Assembly: GCA_050789255.1 (NCBI GenBank)
Contig: JBOZRQ010000010.1
Span: forward strand, 152,208 to 216,207
Direction of reading: 5' to 3'
Length of the DNA stretch: 64,000 bases
Origin: JBOZRQ01 sp050789255
GTDB taxonomy: Bacteria; Bacillota; Sulfobacillia; Symbiobacteriales; Symbiobacteriaceae
Each line of letters begins with the position of its first letter. The first letter of the stretch is position 1. The translations under genes and the position numbers were made by a program. Positions 17,265 to 26,317 of this stretch are shown one piece after another. The notes under the pieces were generated by a model, which was given only the letters and a program-made list of their open reading frames with translations, made no database searches and had not been told where the DNA came from.

Positions 17265-18078
17265 GGTGCCGGCTCCTTCGCCATTGGATGACGTTGATCG
17301 CCAGGAGAAGTACAAACGAGATCAGCAGCATCACCACGGCTACCGCGGTAGCGCCGGTGTAGTCGTACTGCTCCAGCTTGCTCATGATCAGCAAGGGGGC
17401 GATCTCGGTCTTCAGGGGCATGTTGCCGGAGATGAAGATGACCGAGCCATACTCGCCCAGCGCCCGGGCGAAGGCGAGGGCAAAGCCGGTCACAATCGCC
17501 GGGAGCAGGCCGGGCAGGGTGACCCGCACAAAGGTCTGCCAGCGGTTGGCACCCAGGGTGGAGGCGGCCTCCTCCACCTCCCCGCCCAGCTCCTGGAGCA
17601 CGGGCTGCACCGTCCGCACAACGAAGGGCAGGCCGATGAACGTGAGGGCCACGATCACCCCGAGAGGGGTGAAGACCACCTTCACCCCCGAGGCCTCCAG
17701 AAACCGGCCGATCCACCCGTTGCCTGCGTACGTCGCCGTCAGGGCAAGCCCACCGACGGCGGTCGGCAGAGCGAAGGGCAGGTCAACCAGACCATCGACG
17801 ATGGTGCGGCCGGGAAACCGGTAGCGCACCAGGACCCAGGCGACCAGGCAGCCGAAGACGGCGTTGATCAGGGCGCCGACCGCCGCAGCGCCGAAGCTGA
17901 GCCGGTAGGCAGCCAGCACCCGGGGCGCCGTAATGGTGGCCCAGAACTGCGCCCAGGATAGGTGCAGGGTCTTGAGCACCAGGGCGGAGAGCGGAATCAG
18001 AACCAGCAGGGTCAGGTAGAGCACGGTAAAGCCCATGGAGAGCCCAAACCCGGGGAGAACATGCCGCGGGCGTCTCAT
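17254..18078 (-). CDS. cysT: sulfate ABC transporter permease CysT (CysU)
   Basis: The 274-residue permease has about six to seven transmembrane helices, the family stretch LVDLPFALPTAVGGLALTATY and the ATPase-docking loop AASTLGANRWQTFVRVTLPG. It forms the membrane channel for sulfate together with CysW. The ATG at 18078 overlaps the sbp stop by four bases (ATGA), so translation is coupled; longer upstream starts lie within sbp and are not supported. Confidence 0.92.
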   Translation of the reverse strand: MRRPRHVLPGFGLSMGFTVLYLTLLVLIPLSALVLKTLHLSWAQFWATITAPRVLAAYRLSFGAAAVGALINAVFGCLVAWVLVRYRFPGRTIVDGLVDLPFALPTAVGGLALTATYAGNGWIGRFLEASGVKVVFTPLGVIVALTFIGLPFVVRTVQPVLQELGGEVEEAASTLGANRWQTFVRVTLPGLLPAIVTGFALAFARALGEYGSVIFISGNMPLKTEIAPLLIMSKLEQYDYTGATAVAVVMLLISFVLLLAINVIQWRRSRHHEA

Positions 18079-19124
18079 GGCTGGTAGATCTGGTCGAAGG
18101 TGCCGCCATCGGCGAAGTGGGTCTTCTGGGCCTGCTGCCACCCGCCAAAGACGTCATCGACCGTGAAGAGTTCCACCTTGGGGAAGAAGCTCTGGTACTT
18201 GGCTGCGACCGAGGCCATCCGCGGGCGGAAGTAGTTCTTGGCTGCCAGCTCCTGGCCCGCTTCGGTGTAGAGGTACTCCAGGTATGCCTGCGCCACGTCC
18301 TTGGTCCCATGGCGGTCCGCCACCTTGTCGACCACGGCGACGGGGGGCTCAGCCAGAATGCTGACCGACGGGACCACGATCTCGAACTTGTCGGGTCCGA
18401 GCTCGTTGAGGGCCAGGAAGGCCTCGTTCTCCCAGGAGATCAGGACATCGCCGATCTGGCGCTCCACGAAGGTGGTCGTCGAGGCGCGGGCGCCGGAGTC
18501 CAGGACGGGGACGTTTCTGAAGATCTGCCGCACGAACTCCCGGGCGCCGTCCTGGCTGCCGCCGTTGTGGCGGAGGGCGTAGCCCCACGCAGCCAGGTAG
18601 TTCCATCGAGCGCCGCCCGAGGTCTTGGGGTTGGGGGTGATCACCGAGATGCCGGGCCGGGCGAGGTCATCCCAGTCCTTGATCGACTTCGGGTTCCCCT
18701 TGCGGACCAGGAAGACGATCGTGGAGGTGTAAGGAGCGCTGTTGTTGGGCAATCGCTTCTGCCAGTCGGTGGGCAGGAGCTTTGCCTCAGCGATCGCATC
18801 GATGTCGTAAGCCAGGGCCAGGGTGACCACGTCGGCCTCCAGGCCATCGATCACAGCGCGGGCCTGCTTGCCGGAGCCGCCATGCGACTGCTTGACGGTA
18901 ACGGTTTTGCCCGTCTTCTCCTTGTAGTACCGGGCGAAGGAATCGTTGAACTGCTGGTAGAGCTCGCGGGTGGGATCGTAGGAGACGTTCAGCAGCTCGA
19001 TCTGCTCAGTGCCTTGCTGGGTGCTCTTGGTTTCAGCGGACTGGGACTGGGGCGCCGTGTTGCCGCAACCAGCCACAGCCGTGAGAATCAATCCTGACAA
19101 CATCCATGCAAGCCAGCGCTTCAC
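18075..19124 (-). CDS. sbp: sulfate-binding lipoprotein
   Basis: This 349-residue solute-binding protein has a lipoprotein signal ending in the lipobox VAGC and the sulfate-binding family segments ELLNVSYDPTRELYQQFND, QSHGGSGKQARAVIDGLEAD, TPNPKTSGGARWNYLAAWGY and GDVLISWENEA. It is expected to be membrane-anchored outside the cell and to deliver sulfate to CysT/W/A. I chose the GTG at 19124: GGGGGAGAGC lies about six bases before it and it places the signal peptide at the N-terminus. A TTGACA sequence lies at 19169-19174 on the minus strand and may be a -35 element. Confidence 0.93.
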   Translation of the reverse strand: MKRWLAWMLSGLILTAVAGCGNTAPQSQSAETKSTQQGTEQIELLNVSYDPTRELYQQFNDSFARYYKEKTGKTVTVKQSHGGSGKQARAVIDGLEADVVTLALAYDIDAIAEAKLLPTDWQKRLPNNSAPYTSTIVFLVRKGNPKSIKDWDDLARPGISVITPNPKTSGGARWNYLAAWGYALRHNGGSQDGAREFVRQIFRNVPVLDSGARASTTTFVERQIGDVLISWENEAFLALNELGPDKFEIVVPSVSILAEPPVAVVDKVADRHGTKDVAQAYLEYLYTEAGQELAAKNYFRPRMASVAAKYQSFFPKVELFTVDDVFGGWQQAQKTHFADGGTFDQIYQP

Positions 19125-19251
19125 TCGGGTGCTCTCCCCCTCGGGTGGAATGGAACTATCACTATTTATGTCAAACGGGAATAGAGCAGTGCTTGACCCG
19201 TGAATTCCGCTTTGGCATGGTGGACATGGCTTCTGAGGCATGGCATAGCAA

Positions 19252-19279
19252 AAGACACCGGCGAGGGCGCCGGTGTCTT
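19252..19279 (-). terminator. intrinsic terminator after the zinc-ribbon protein gene
   Basis: A perfect 12-bp stem (19252-19263 with 19268-19279) is followed on the minus strand by TTTTGC. Confidence 0.9.
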
Positions 19280-19294
19280 GCTGTGTAAGCCGAT

Positions 19295-20710
19295 TTAGAA
19301 CCCGAAGATGAGGTAATTGCCAGAGGCCGAGTCGAAAGCGGCGATCTCGAGCTTATCCTTCTGCGTGAAGTAGCCGAGCACCACCGTGTACTCACCGTTG
19401 TCCGGGAGGGTCAGCTTGCCCCGGGAGGTCATCCCATTGCTGCCGGACAGATCGAAGACTTCTACGTAGGAGGGGCTAGCCGTGTAGGAGACGACCAGGG
19501 AGGCCTTGTCGCCAATCACCCCGGCGCTGTAGGAAATCACCATCTCCTTGTCGGTGTTCTTGACCGGGATAGAGGCGAACTTGCTGAAGCCCTTGGTGGG
19601 ATCCAACGTGAACAGCGCCACGGGGAGCTGACCAGCCGGCTGCGTGGGCTCCAGGCCAAGAATCAGCTTGCGCTTGTTAGTCGTGAGGTAGGTGGTGGCC
19701 TGGTTGATGGGGTAACCTACGGCCTCGAACTCGCCCAGCGTTTCGTCACCCTTGCCGTCCGAGGTGTGACGAATCACCTTGGCGATCGTCTTGCCGCCCT
19801 GCTCGTGGATGTAGGCAGTCTCCTGCTTACCGTCGCCATCCCAGTCGCCCACATGCATATGTGCGAGGGTGGTCGTCTGCACGACGTCGGAGCCGCCATC
19901 GTTGTCGACAACGAGGAGGCCCTTCTCGCCAATGATGAGGCCCCGGAGCTTGCCATCGTTAAAAACATCACCATACGCGACGTCTCGGATGCCGCCGATG
20001 GGCTGAGTGAAGGCCAGGGCGGGTTTGAGGACTCCGTCCCGGAACTCATAGACCATCGCTTCCACACCGGTACCGCCAGACCGAGCCAAGAGGACTTGGT
20101 CGGGTCCGAACCGGTCATAGGATTGGTAGCTAAAGTCCGCCTTGCCCTTCGCGACCACCTTGGCGCCGGGGAAGGTGCCCTGGGCGGCCATGGGCTGGAA
20201 CGTGACCCCCAGCGGATTCTCCGTCGTCTTCGGCGGATTGTTTGCGGGCGGGTTGGTCTGCGCGGGCGGGTTGGTCTGCGCAGGCGGGGTGTTGGTGGGC
20301 GTATTGGTCGCTGCCGGGGTGGTTGGGTCATCAGCCGGGGGATCGTCAGGCAACAGGGAGCCCAGGATGATCAGGCCGATGAAGCCGACCACGACTACAC
20401 CGACCACACCGAGCAGAATCTTGACGCCAATCCCCATGCCCTGCTTGGGCGGAGGGGCAGGCTGCCACCCCTGCTGGGGCGGGTACTGCTGCGGTGGGGA
20501 CTGCTGGGGCGGATATTGCTGAAGCGGGTACTGCTGCGGGGGGAATGGCTGAGGCGGGTACTGGCTGGGCGCCGGGGTGGCTTGCCAGCCGGCGGCGGCG
20601 GGTGGCTGGGGCGGGGCCGGGGTGCCTGGCTGCTGGAGAGGGGTGCCGCAGTCGCCGCAGAAGTTGACAGCGGCTTCGTTCACGGCGCCGCATTTCGGAC
20701 AGGTAGCCAC
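19295..20710 (-). CDS. zinc-ribbon, single-pass membrane protein with extracytoplasmic beta-repeat domain
   Basis: The 471-residue protein has four parts: an N-terminal zinc ribbon (CPKCG and CGDCG, residues 4-23), a proline/glutamine-rich region with about seven PPQQYP-like repeats (residues 45-80), one transmembrane helix (about 92-118), and a proline/threonine/asparagine linker leading to a 290-residue domain. That domain contains FG-GAP/VCBS-like units such as VGDWDGDGKQETAYI, suggesting a beta-propeller outside the cell. Zinc-ribbon plus TM plus external domain is a common Firmicutes architecture; its role is unknown. The start is a GTG with AGGAGG eight bases upstream. Confidence 0.8.
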   Translation of the reverse strand: MATCPKCGAVNEAAVNFCGDCGTPLQQPGTPAPPQPPAAAGWQATPAPSQYPPQPFPPQQYPLQQYPPQQSPPQQYPPQQGWQPAPPPKQGMGIGVKILLGVVGVVVVGFIGLIILGSLLPDDPPADDPTTPAATNTPTNTPPAQTNPPAQTNPPANNPPKTTENPLGVTFQPMAAQGTFPGAKVVAKGKADFSYQSYDRFGPDQVLLARSGGTGVEAMVYEFRDGVLKPALAFTQPIGGIRDVAYGDVFNDGKLRGLIIGEKGLLVVDNDGGSDVVQTTTLAHMHVGDWDGDGKQETAYIHEQGGKTIAKVIRHTSDGKGDETLGEFEAVGYPINQATTYLTTNKRKLILGLEPTQPAGQLPVALFTLDPTKGFSKFASIPVKNTDKEMVISYSAGVIGDKASLVVSYTASPSYVEVFDLSGSNGMTSRGKLTLPDNGEYTVVLGYFTQKDKLEIAAFDSASGNYLIFGF

Positions 20711-20764
20711 ACTCGTCGCCTCCTATAATCCTTTGACCATATGGCAGCAAAGATTCTCGGTATT

Positions 20765-21655
20765 CTAGTGGTTTTCCTGCACGACAACCGTTGGCAGCCG
20801 GGCCTGTAGCTGTTCCGGCGTAAGCTGGGGCCGGGCCTCTAACAGCAGGGCTGCCAACCCGGCCAACCTACCTGCGTCGTCGCCTGCAAAGGCGGTGATT
20901 CCCGCTTCGCTGGCCCTGCCGAGTGCGTGCGAGAGCGGGCCTTCCTGGCAGTAGCGCCCCGGGACGGGAAGCGTCATCACCCGAATGCGGTACCGGGCTT
21001 GGGTACGGATCACCCAGTCGATCCCCCGCAGCAGTGCAGAGGTGGTGCCGCTCCCTGCCTGATTGAGCACCTTCACCCCTGCGAGGAGGGCGCCCTGCGC
21101 CGTATTCGCAGCGCACCCGGCGACCCGGGTGCCGTGACCATGGTTGTCGTAGGCACTGCTACGGCCATCGACGAAATCTGCGAAGGCGATGATGCGTCCA
21201 CCGAACGGAGCGTGCCGCGAGATGCCCGTATCCAGGACGGCGATGGTCACTCCCCATCCCTTAGAGCGGCTCTCCACCTCGGCCGACCTGCACTGGGGCA
21301 AGGCCCGCACCGCGCTGTCCAGCCAGATCCGGGTCACCCCCGGCGCCCGGCACACCTCGGGCAGGGCCCGCACCGGGATCGTGCAGCACATGCAGCCGAG
21401 GGTCGGCAGTGCCCCTGCGAATATACAGTCATGCTCGATCAGTGCGTCGCTGATCGGCGCACAATCCCCATCAACCAAAATGATCAACGGCAGCCGGACG
21501 AACCGGTCGACCAAGCTCTGCCAGAGCCCTCGGAGCCAGCTCGGGAGCCAGCCCGGCGGGCGAAACAGGGCGAGCAGTCGGCTGCGGATCGCCCCGTCCA
21601 GCTTCGCCCCCTCGTTGTCCAGCCATGCCAAGGCTGTTGGCAGCATAAAGCGCAT
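20765..21655 (-). CDS. degenerate subtilase (S8) homologue, probably catalytically dead
   Basis: The 296-residue product has the subtilase aspartate motif AVLDTG (D142) and histidine motif HGHGTRVAG (H174), and the C-terminal segment LAGLAALLLEARPQLTPEQL that normally follows the catalytic serine. The serine motif GTSMA(S/T)P is absent, the oxyanion asparagine is replaced (FAGDD in place of AAGN), and some 70-80 residues between these points are missing, all without a frameshift. It has no obvious signal peptide. It could be a pseudo-protease or a decaying gene. The ATG at 21655 sits directly against GGGGGT; the ATG at 21646 has better spacing. Confidence 0.75.
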   Translation of the reverse strand: MRFMLPTALAWLDNEGAKLDGAIRSRLLALFRPPGWLPSWLRGLWQSLVDRFVRLPLIILVDGDCAPISDALIEHDCIFAGALPTLGCMCCTIPVRALPEVCRAPGVTRIWLDSAVRALPQCRSAEVESRSKGWGVTIAVLDTGISRHAPFGGRIIAFADFVDGRSSAYDNHGHGTRVAGCAANTAQGALLAGVKVLNQAGSGTTSALLRGIDWVIRTQARYRIRVMTLPVPGRYCQEGPLSHALGRASEAGITAFAGDDAGRLAGLAALLLEARPQLTPEQLQARLPTVVVQENH

Positions 21656-21689
21656 ACCCCCTACAATTAGGGTATGCGCCTTATGTCAA
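21650..21689 (-). promoter_or_regulatory. promoter-like TTGACA with 10-bp palindrome at the subtilase gene start
   Basis: On the minus strand TTGACA occupies 21689-21684. Downstream, GCGCATACCC (21650-21659) and its exact inverse GGGTATGCGC (21670-21679) flank the expected -10 position and reach the start codon. This looks like an operator overlapping a promoter, with a very short or absent leader. Confidence 0.5.
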
Positions 21690-21702
21690 CAGGTTCGTCC
21701 CA

Positions 21703-22851
21703 TCAAGCGTGGCGCCGAATGTAGCGGCAGATCCGACCCAGACCTTCCGAGAGGGCCTCCTCGCTGTTGGCCAGGGAGACCCGCACCAGACCGGCCCCGT
21801 TCGCACCGAAGGCTTCGCCCGGCGCCACCGCCACCTTCTCCTCAGCCAGGATCGACTTGGCCACGGCCACGGAGTCCTGGCTCACGGCGGAGATGTCCAC
21901 CAGCAGGTAGAAGGCGCCCTGCGAGCTGTACCGGTAGAGCCCGTTCTCCTTGAGGATGGAGACCGCCAGGTCCCGGCGGCGCTGGTAGGCGCTGCGCATC
22001 TCCTCCACGCACTCCTGCGGGCCATCCAGGGCGGCGACCGCCGCCTTCTGTGTAATGCTGTTGGTGCTGGAGATCAGGGGCTCCTGCAGCTTGGTGATCA
22101 CCGAGGCGACCTCGACCGGCGCCACGGTGTAGCCCAGGCGCCAGCCGGTCATGGCATACGCCTTGGACAGGCCCGACACGGTGATGGTTCGCTCCGGGGC
22201 GAACCGGGCCGGGCTGACGTGCGGAGCGCCGAAGACGATGTGCTCATAGATCTCGTCGGAGAGGAGCCACAGGTCATGGCGCCGACAGAATTCGGCGATC
22301 TCCCGCACCAGCCGCTCCGGGAAGACGGCGCCGGTCGGGTTGCCAGGGCTGTTGATCAGCACCGCCTTGGTGCGGGGGGTGACCAGCCCCTCCCACTCCG
22401 CCAGGTCGGGCAGGAAGTCGTGCTCGGGTTTGAGGGCGTAGTGAACCGGGACCCCGTGGAGAAGCTGCAGGGCCATCTCACCGTTGGGCCAGGAGAGCCC
22501 GGGCATCAGCACCTCGTCGCCGGGATCGACCAGGGCCATGAGGGCGCTGGTCAGGCCGGTCACCGCACCGGGGTGGGCGTTGACGTGCTCCGGGCCGACA
22601 TCGAGGTCGTTGTAGCGGCGCATCTTGGCGGCAATGGCCCGGCGCAACTCCGGGATGCCGGCGCCCGCGGTGTACTTGTGAAAGCCGGTGTTCGCCGCCT
22701 CCACGGCAGCCTCCACGATGTGGCTTGGCGTGAAGAAGTTTGGTTCCCCAACCTCCAGGTGGATGCAGCCCTCGGTCTGCCAGGCGAGGTCCATGATCAC
22801 GCGCACGCCCTGGGGCGGCAGTGCGGCGGGTACGGTGGCTAGCGGCTTCAC
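21703..22851 (-). CDS. class I PLP-dependent aminotransferase (aspartate aminotransferase family)
   Basis: The 382-residue enzyme shows the fold-type I aminotransferase motifs: HLEVGEPNFFTP near the N-terminus, the substrate loop NSPGNPTGAVFP, DEIYEHIVF, and the PLP lysine in TVSGLSKAYAMTGWRLGY. A C-terminal LVRVSLANSEEALSEGL carries the carboxylate-binding arginine. It probably transaminates aspartate or another amino acid. The GTG at 22851 was chosen because AGGGGGAG lies six bases upstream and the length then matches the family; the longer frame to 23001 would run through a terminator. Confidence 0.88.
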   Translation of the reverse strand: MKPLATVPAALPPQGVRVIMDLAWQTEGCIHLEVGEPNFFTPSHIVEAAVEAANTGFHKYTAGAGIPELRRAIAAKMRRYNDLDVGPEHVNAHPGAVTGLTSALMALVDPGDEVLMPGLSWPNGEMALQLLHGVPVHYALKPEHDFLPDLAEWEGLVTPRTKAVLINSPGNPTGAVFPERLVREIAEFCRRHDLWLLSDEIYEHIVFGAPHVSPARFAPERTITVSGLSKAYAMTGWRLGYTVAPVEVASVITKLQEPLISSTNSITQKAAVAALDGPQECVEEMRSAYQRRRDLAVSILKENGLYRYSSQGAFYLLVDISAVSQDSVAVAKSILAEEKVAVAPGEAFGANGAGLVRVSLANSEEALSEGLGRICRYIRRHA

Positions 22852-22931
22852 GCAAGGCTCCCCCTCATCAGATCGAGCTTCGATTATCGAAGAGGATTCC
22901 ATTAGCGCACGAAAGACTCCTACAAGGCGCG

Positions 22932-22962
22932 AAAAAAGATGGCACGGGTTCTCCGTGCCATC
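22932..22962 (-). terminator. intrinsic terminator of the NifX-like gene
   Basis: On the minus strand a 10-bp stem GATGGCACGG/CCGTGCCATC is followed by six T residues (22937-22932). Confidence 0.93.
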
Positions 22963-22972
22963 TGCTGCGGGC

Positions 22973-23323
22973 TTAGTGGCTGCAGGAGCCGCCGCCGTCA
23001 AGCTTCTCGGCGGTCAGCTTCAGGGTGCCGGCGAGGAAGTCGTTCAGGACCTGGTGAGGATCGCCGGTGGCGCCCAGCTGAACCTTAACGCCCATGGACT
23101 GGAACATGCCCATCGCGTGGGCCGGCATCCCCCAGGCGACGACCTGGTTGACGCCCAGCCGGGCCAGGAAGTGCGGGGGCGGGCCGCCGGGGCCGTGGCC
23201 GGGGTTGGGCAGCTCAGCGGTCTGCTTGATCTTGCCGTCTTCAATGTCGGCAATGAGGAACCGCTGGGCCATGCCCAGGTGATTGGACACCTCGGCGCCC
23301 GAAATCGGGATCGCAATACGCAT
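22973..23323 (-). CDS. NifX/NifB-type dinitrogenase iron-molybdenum cofactor domain protein
   Basis: The 116-residue protein matches small stand-alone members of the family related to NifX, NifY and the NifB C-terminus: MRIAIPISGAEVSNHLGMAQRFLIAD at the start and NQVVAWGMPAHAMGMFQSMGVKV in the middle. Such proteins bind metal clusters or act in redox-sensitive regulation in bacteria that do not fix nitrogen. No nif genes lie nearby. The C-terminal GGGSCSH offers a Cys/His that could bind metal. AAGGAGG lies eight bases before the ATG. It has its own terminator. Confidence 0.83.
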   Translation of the reverse strand: MRIAIPISGAEVSNHLGMAQRFLIADIEDGKIKQTAELPNPGHGPGGPPPHFLARLGVNQVVAWGMPAHAMGMFQSMGVKVQLGATGDPHQVLNDFLAGTLKLTAEKLDGGGSCSH

Positions 23324-23401
23324 GGATTGGGCCTCCTTGTTTATCGAGCTTTACGCTTCGATCATACCAAGGCTGCCCACGCCGCTCAGTGATGCTTGTC
23401 A

Positions 23402-26233
23402 CTAGTACGAGCCGTCTTTGTAAGGAATGGTCACACAGGGGCCGTCGGACGACCTGCACACCTCTACATCGCCGCCGATCGCCCCCACGCGGGCGCTGTT
23501 CAGCGGGCCCAGCGTCAGCGAGACCTCGTGGCTGCGGGCGCCCGTCTCCAGCTTTGCGCCGTAACCCGCCGGGATCTTGTTGAAGAGCGCTGAGGCCACG
23601 TCCGGGGCAGGCGCCCACTGGAGGCCGTCCATCGACCAGATCGAGATCACCCAGTTGTCCGGCCCGGGTACGGTGCCTGCAAGCACCAGCACCTTCTGGG
23701 CCGTCACCGTCCCGTAAGCCGGCTTGATTGGCCGGTCGACCACCTGCACCCTGCCCGTTTGCGCCGTGTCCTGGATGAAGAGGTACCCTTTGCCCGGGCC
23801 GACCCGGTCCTGAGGCAGTGCGATGCTCAAGACCCGTACCCCTCCCGGCAGGTCGAACAGGTTGGTGTGCCCGCGGGTCGCCTCCTGAATATCGGAGGAC
23901 CATAGGCGAGCGGCCCGTGCTTCAACCAAATAGCTAACAATGAGGGCGGGGAGCTTGGCCGCTGCCACCTCGGCATCTGCCTTCGATCCCATGCCGTAGA
24001 TGGTGTCCAGGGCGATCTGCATCTCTTTGCGGGTTTGCGCCATACCACCGGCCTGGGCAGCTAACGCGGCACTCGCCTTCTCGCGGGCCGCCAGCACCGC
24101 CCCCGTAGCCGGGGTGATCACGGCGACGATCGCGGCGACCACTGCCCACTCGCGCCCAAGGCTCCGCCAATGGCGGGCAGGAATCCGGACCTGCCCCTGC
24201 GGAGTGACTTCGATCTCCGGCAGGGGTGAATTAGTCAGCACCGCCTGTTGCCGTCTGCGGAGTCCCTCGGCAAACAGATTGAAGGCCAGCACGGCCGCAA
24301 AGAACGCGACAGCGGGAACCAGAAGAGCCCACGGCGCATGGTAGATCAGATCGTAGGGCTTGGAGAGCATGGAGGACCAGTCAGGAATGCGGGGCAGCGT
24401 TCTGCCCCCGATGCGCTCCCCACCGCCCAAGTAGATGCCGAAGACGCCCATCTGGGCCATCAGCAGCAGCGTCCAGGCCATGTCTGTCGCTGCACTGACC
24501 CACAGCTGCGGGATCAGATGCGGAAGCACGTGGTTCCCCACGATCCGTCTGTCGTCGGCCCCAACCGCACGGGCGCCCTCCAGGAAGGGCAGGTTCAGCA
24601 CGGAGTCCGCCTGGAGCCGAACGGTCTCAGCGAGGCGCGGGACGCCAACCACCGCCAGGATCAGGGTGATCAGGGCGAAGTAGACCGGAGTGCTGACGGC
24701 GCCCAGGTAACGCAGGGGGATGATGGCTGCGGGGATCAGCATGACCGGCAGACCGGCCAGGGTGAGGCTGAGCACCTTGCTCCACCAGGCCGGCATGCGG
24801 CCGCGATAGGCCGCCCGCAGTCCCCACGGCAGGGCGAGCAGGAAGCGAATCGGGGTGATCGCCATGGTCAGGAAGATCGTGTAGCGGGCGCCCACCAGGG
24901 CCCGGGCCAGCACGTCTCGGCCTTCCATGTCCGAGCCGAGGGGGTAGCCCGGCAGCCCGGGCCGAAAGGGCGGGTAGAAGACCTGGCCCCCGGAGACGAT
25001 GTACTTGGCGGTCGTGTTGACCGTGCGCAGGTCCGCCACCTTGTCGCCGAAGAACCCGAGGAAGAGCAGGGCGCCCACCCCGATGGTTCCCACCAGCAAG
25101 GGCCAGTTAAGCAGCAACTCCCGGACCAGGCGGCTCGGCCGCATCAGCCAGATTCCCCTGGTCACGAACCCAAAGTAGAGCAGCTCAGCACGCGCCTGAA
25201 CCGCCTTCCGGAACGCCAAGAGCCTGGCCAGGATCTCTGCCTGCCACTCCCGGAACACGACCGCTGAATGGGCTTCCTGGCTGCGGAGCCGGGGGTCGAG
25301 AAGCAGCCGGCTCAGGCTGAAGCTGCCCTCAATGATCAGCGCCAGCGACAAAAGGGTGACCGCAATCGAGGACGAGGCAGCGGACTGGCCGCCCCGTTCC
25401 AGGATCAGACCCAGGGTGCGGCCCACCCCCGGGTAATAGAGCAGCAGTTCGACCACCACCAGGCCGGTCACCAGCATCCCTACAATAGATGGACCCGACT
25501 CGGCGATGCGGATCCAGGCGTTGCGGGCAGCATGTCCCACCACCACCCGCCACTGGGAGAGCCCTTTGGCTCTGGCGGTGCGTATGTAAAGTTGGTCGAA
25601 GACCTCGTCAAAGGCGACCGTCGCTGCCCGCGCAATCAGAGCCACGGGCAGGCAGCCCAGCGCCAGGGCAGGGGCCACCATATGCACCAGCGTGACATCC
25701 ACGGAGTTGGGCGAGAGGAGCAACCCCTGAATCTTGTGGATCTCCTCTCCCCAGATCATCAGCTTTCGCAGGAAGAAAACCAGAAGCACGTCGGGGGCGG
25801 AAAGGATCACTAGAGTGCCTGTGAGCGCCAGGCTCCGCAACCAGCGGGCGCCGAACCGGCTGGTGAGGAAGCCTGCCAGCCCGCCGAGCAGCATGCTGAG
25901 TGCGAGCCCCAACACGACCACCGCCACGCTCCGCGGCACCTGCGAGCGCATCACTGCAGATAGCGGTTGGTCGTCACGGTAGCCCGGCGGGCCTAGCCTC
26001 TTAAGCACGCCAGGGTCACCACGCAGAAGCTGGCCAAGGTAGGCCGCTTCGGCCTTACTCCACTGAACGATGGAGAATCGGGGCACGACGCTGGGGCCGG
26101 ACGGAGGCTGTACACCGTCCTGGATGTGCAGAAGGGAGCTGATCAAGATCACGCCGACGATGAAAAGGAGTAGACGCTGCCCCAGCCACGCGATCCAGCC
26201 AAGTCTCTGCAAAGGTAATAGCACCCCTTCCAT
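23402..26233 (-). CDS. fused DppB-DppC-type ABC permease with C-terminal extracytoplasmic domain
   Basis: A single 943-residue chain joins two peptide-transporter permease halves. The first (to about residue 330) has the DppB-like YLGQLLRGDPGV and the docking loop TARAKGLSQWRVVVGHAARN. The second (about 385-680) has the DppC landmark YPLGSDMEGRDVLARALVGA and the loop GARAVGADDRRIVGNHVLPH. After a last helix near residue 720 comes about 220 residues with no motif I recognise, probably outside the membrane. No ATPase or binding protein is adjacent. The start is uncertain: ATG 26233 is used here, but TTG 26212 follows GGAAGGGG, and TTG 26266 is also open. Confidence 0.8.
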   Translation of the reverse strand: MEGVLLPLQRLGWIAWLGQRLLLFIVGVILISSLLHIQDGVQPPSGPSVVPRFSIVQWSKAEAAYLGQLLRGDPGVLKRLGPPGYRDDQPLSAVMRSQVPRSVAVVVLGLALSMLLGGLAGFLTSRFGARWLRSLALTGTLVILSAPDVLLVFFLRKLMIWGEEIHKIQGLLLSPNSVDVTLVHMVAPALALGCLPVALIARAATVAFDEVFDQLYIRTARAKGLSQWRVVVGHAARNAWIRIAESGPSIVGMLVTGLVVVELLLYYPGVGRTLGLILERGGQSAASSSIAVTLLSLALIIEGSFSLSRLLLDPRLRSQEAHSAVVFREWQAEILARLLAFRKAVQARAELLYFGFVTRGIWLMRPSRLVRELLLNWPLLVGTIGVGALLFLGFFGDKVADLRTVNTTAKYIVSGGQVFYPPFRPGLPGYPLGSDMEGRDVLARALVGARYTIFLTMAITPIRFLLALPWGLRAAYRGRMPAWWSKVLSLTLAGLPVMLIPAAIIPLRYLGAVSTPVYFALITLILAVVGVPRLAETVRLQADSVLNLPFLEGARAVGADDRRIVGNHVLPHLIPQLWVSAATDMAWTLLLMAQMGVFGIYLGGGERIGGRTLPRIPDWSSMLSKPYDLIYHAPWALLVPAVAFFAAVLAFNLFAEGLRRRQQAVLTNSPLPEIEVTPQGQVRIPARHWRSLGREWAVVAAIVAVITPATGAVLAAREKASAALAAQAGGMAQTRKEMQIALDTIYGMGSKADAEVAAAKLPALIVSYLVEARAARLWSSDIQEATRGHTNLFDLPGGVRVLSIALPQDRVGPGKGYLFIQDTAQTGRVQVVDRPIKPAYGTVTAQKVLVLAGTVPGPDNWVISIWSMDGLQWAPAPDVASALFNKIPAGYGAKLETGARSHEVSLTLGPLNSARVGAIGGDVEVCRSSDGPCVTIPYKDGSY

Positions 26234-26278
26234 TTGACACAGAGAAGAGGTGATTAGTTCACGCAATTAGTGAATAAG

Positions 26279-26310
26279 ACGACCCGCTGCCTGTGGCGGC
26301 AGCGGGTCGT
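26279..26310 (-). terminator. hairpin terminator after the PLD-like gene
   Basis: A perfect 13-bp stem (26279-26291 with 26298-26310) is followed on the minus strand by CTTATT. Confidence 0.8.
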
Positions 26311-26317
26311 ATCGTGG

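Noticed and set aside
20460..20575. Short tandem repeats that could be mistaken for a CRISPR array
   Set aside because: The repeats are in frame and encode the PPQQYP low-complexity region of the zinc-ribbon protein; there are no unique spacers.
22973..23323. Nitrogen-fixation gene
   Set aside because: The protein is a stand-alone NifX-like domain; no nifHDK, nifB radical SAM domain or related gene is present nearby.
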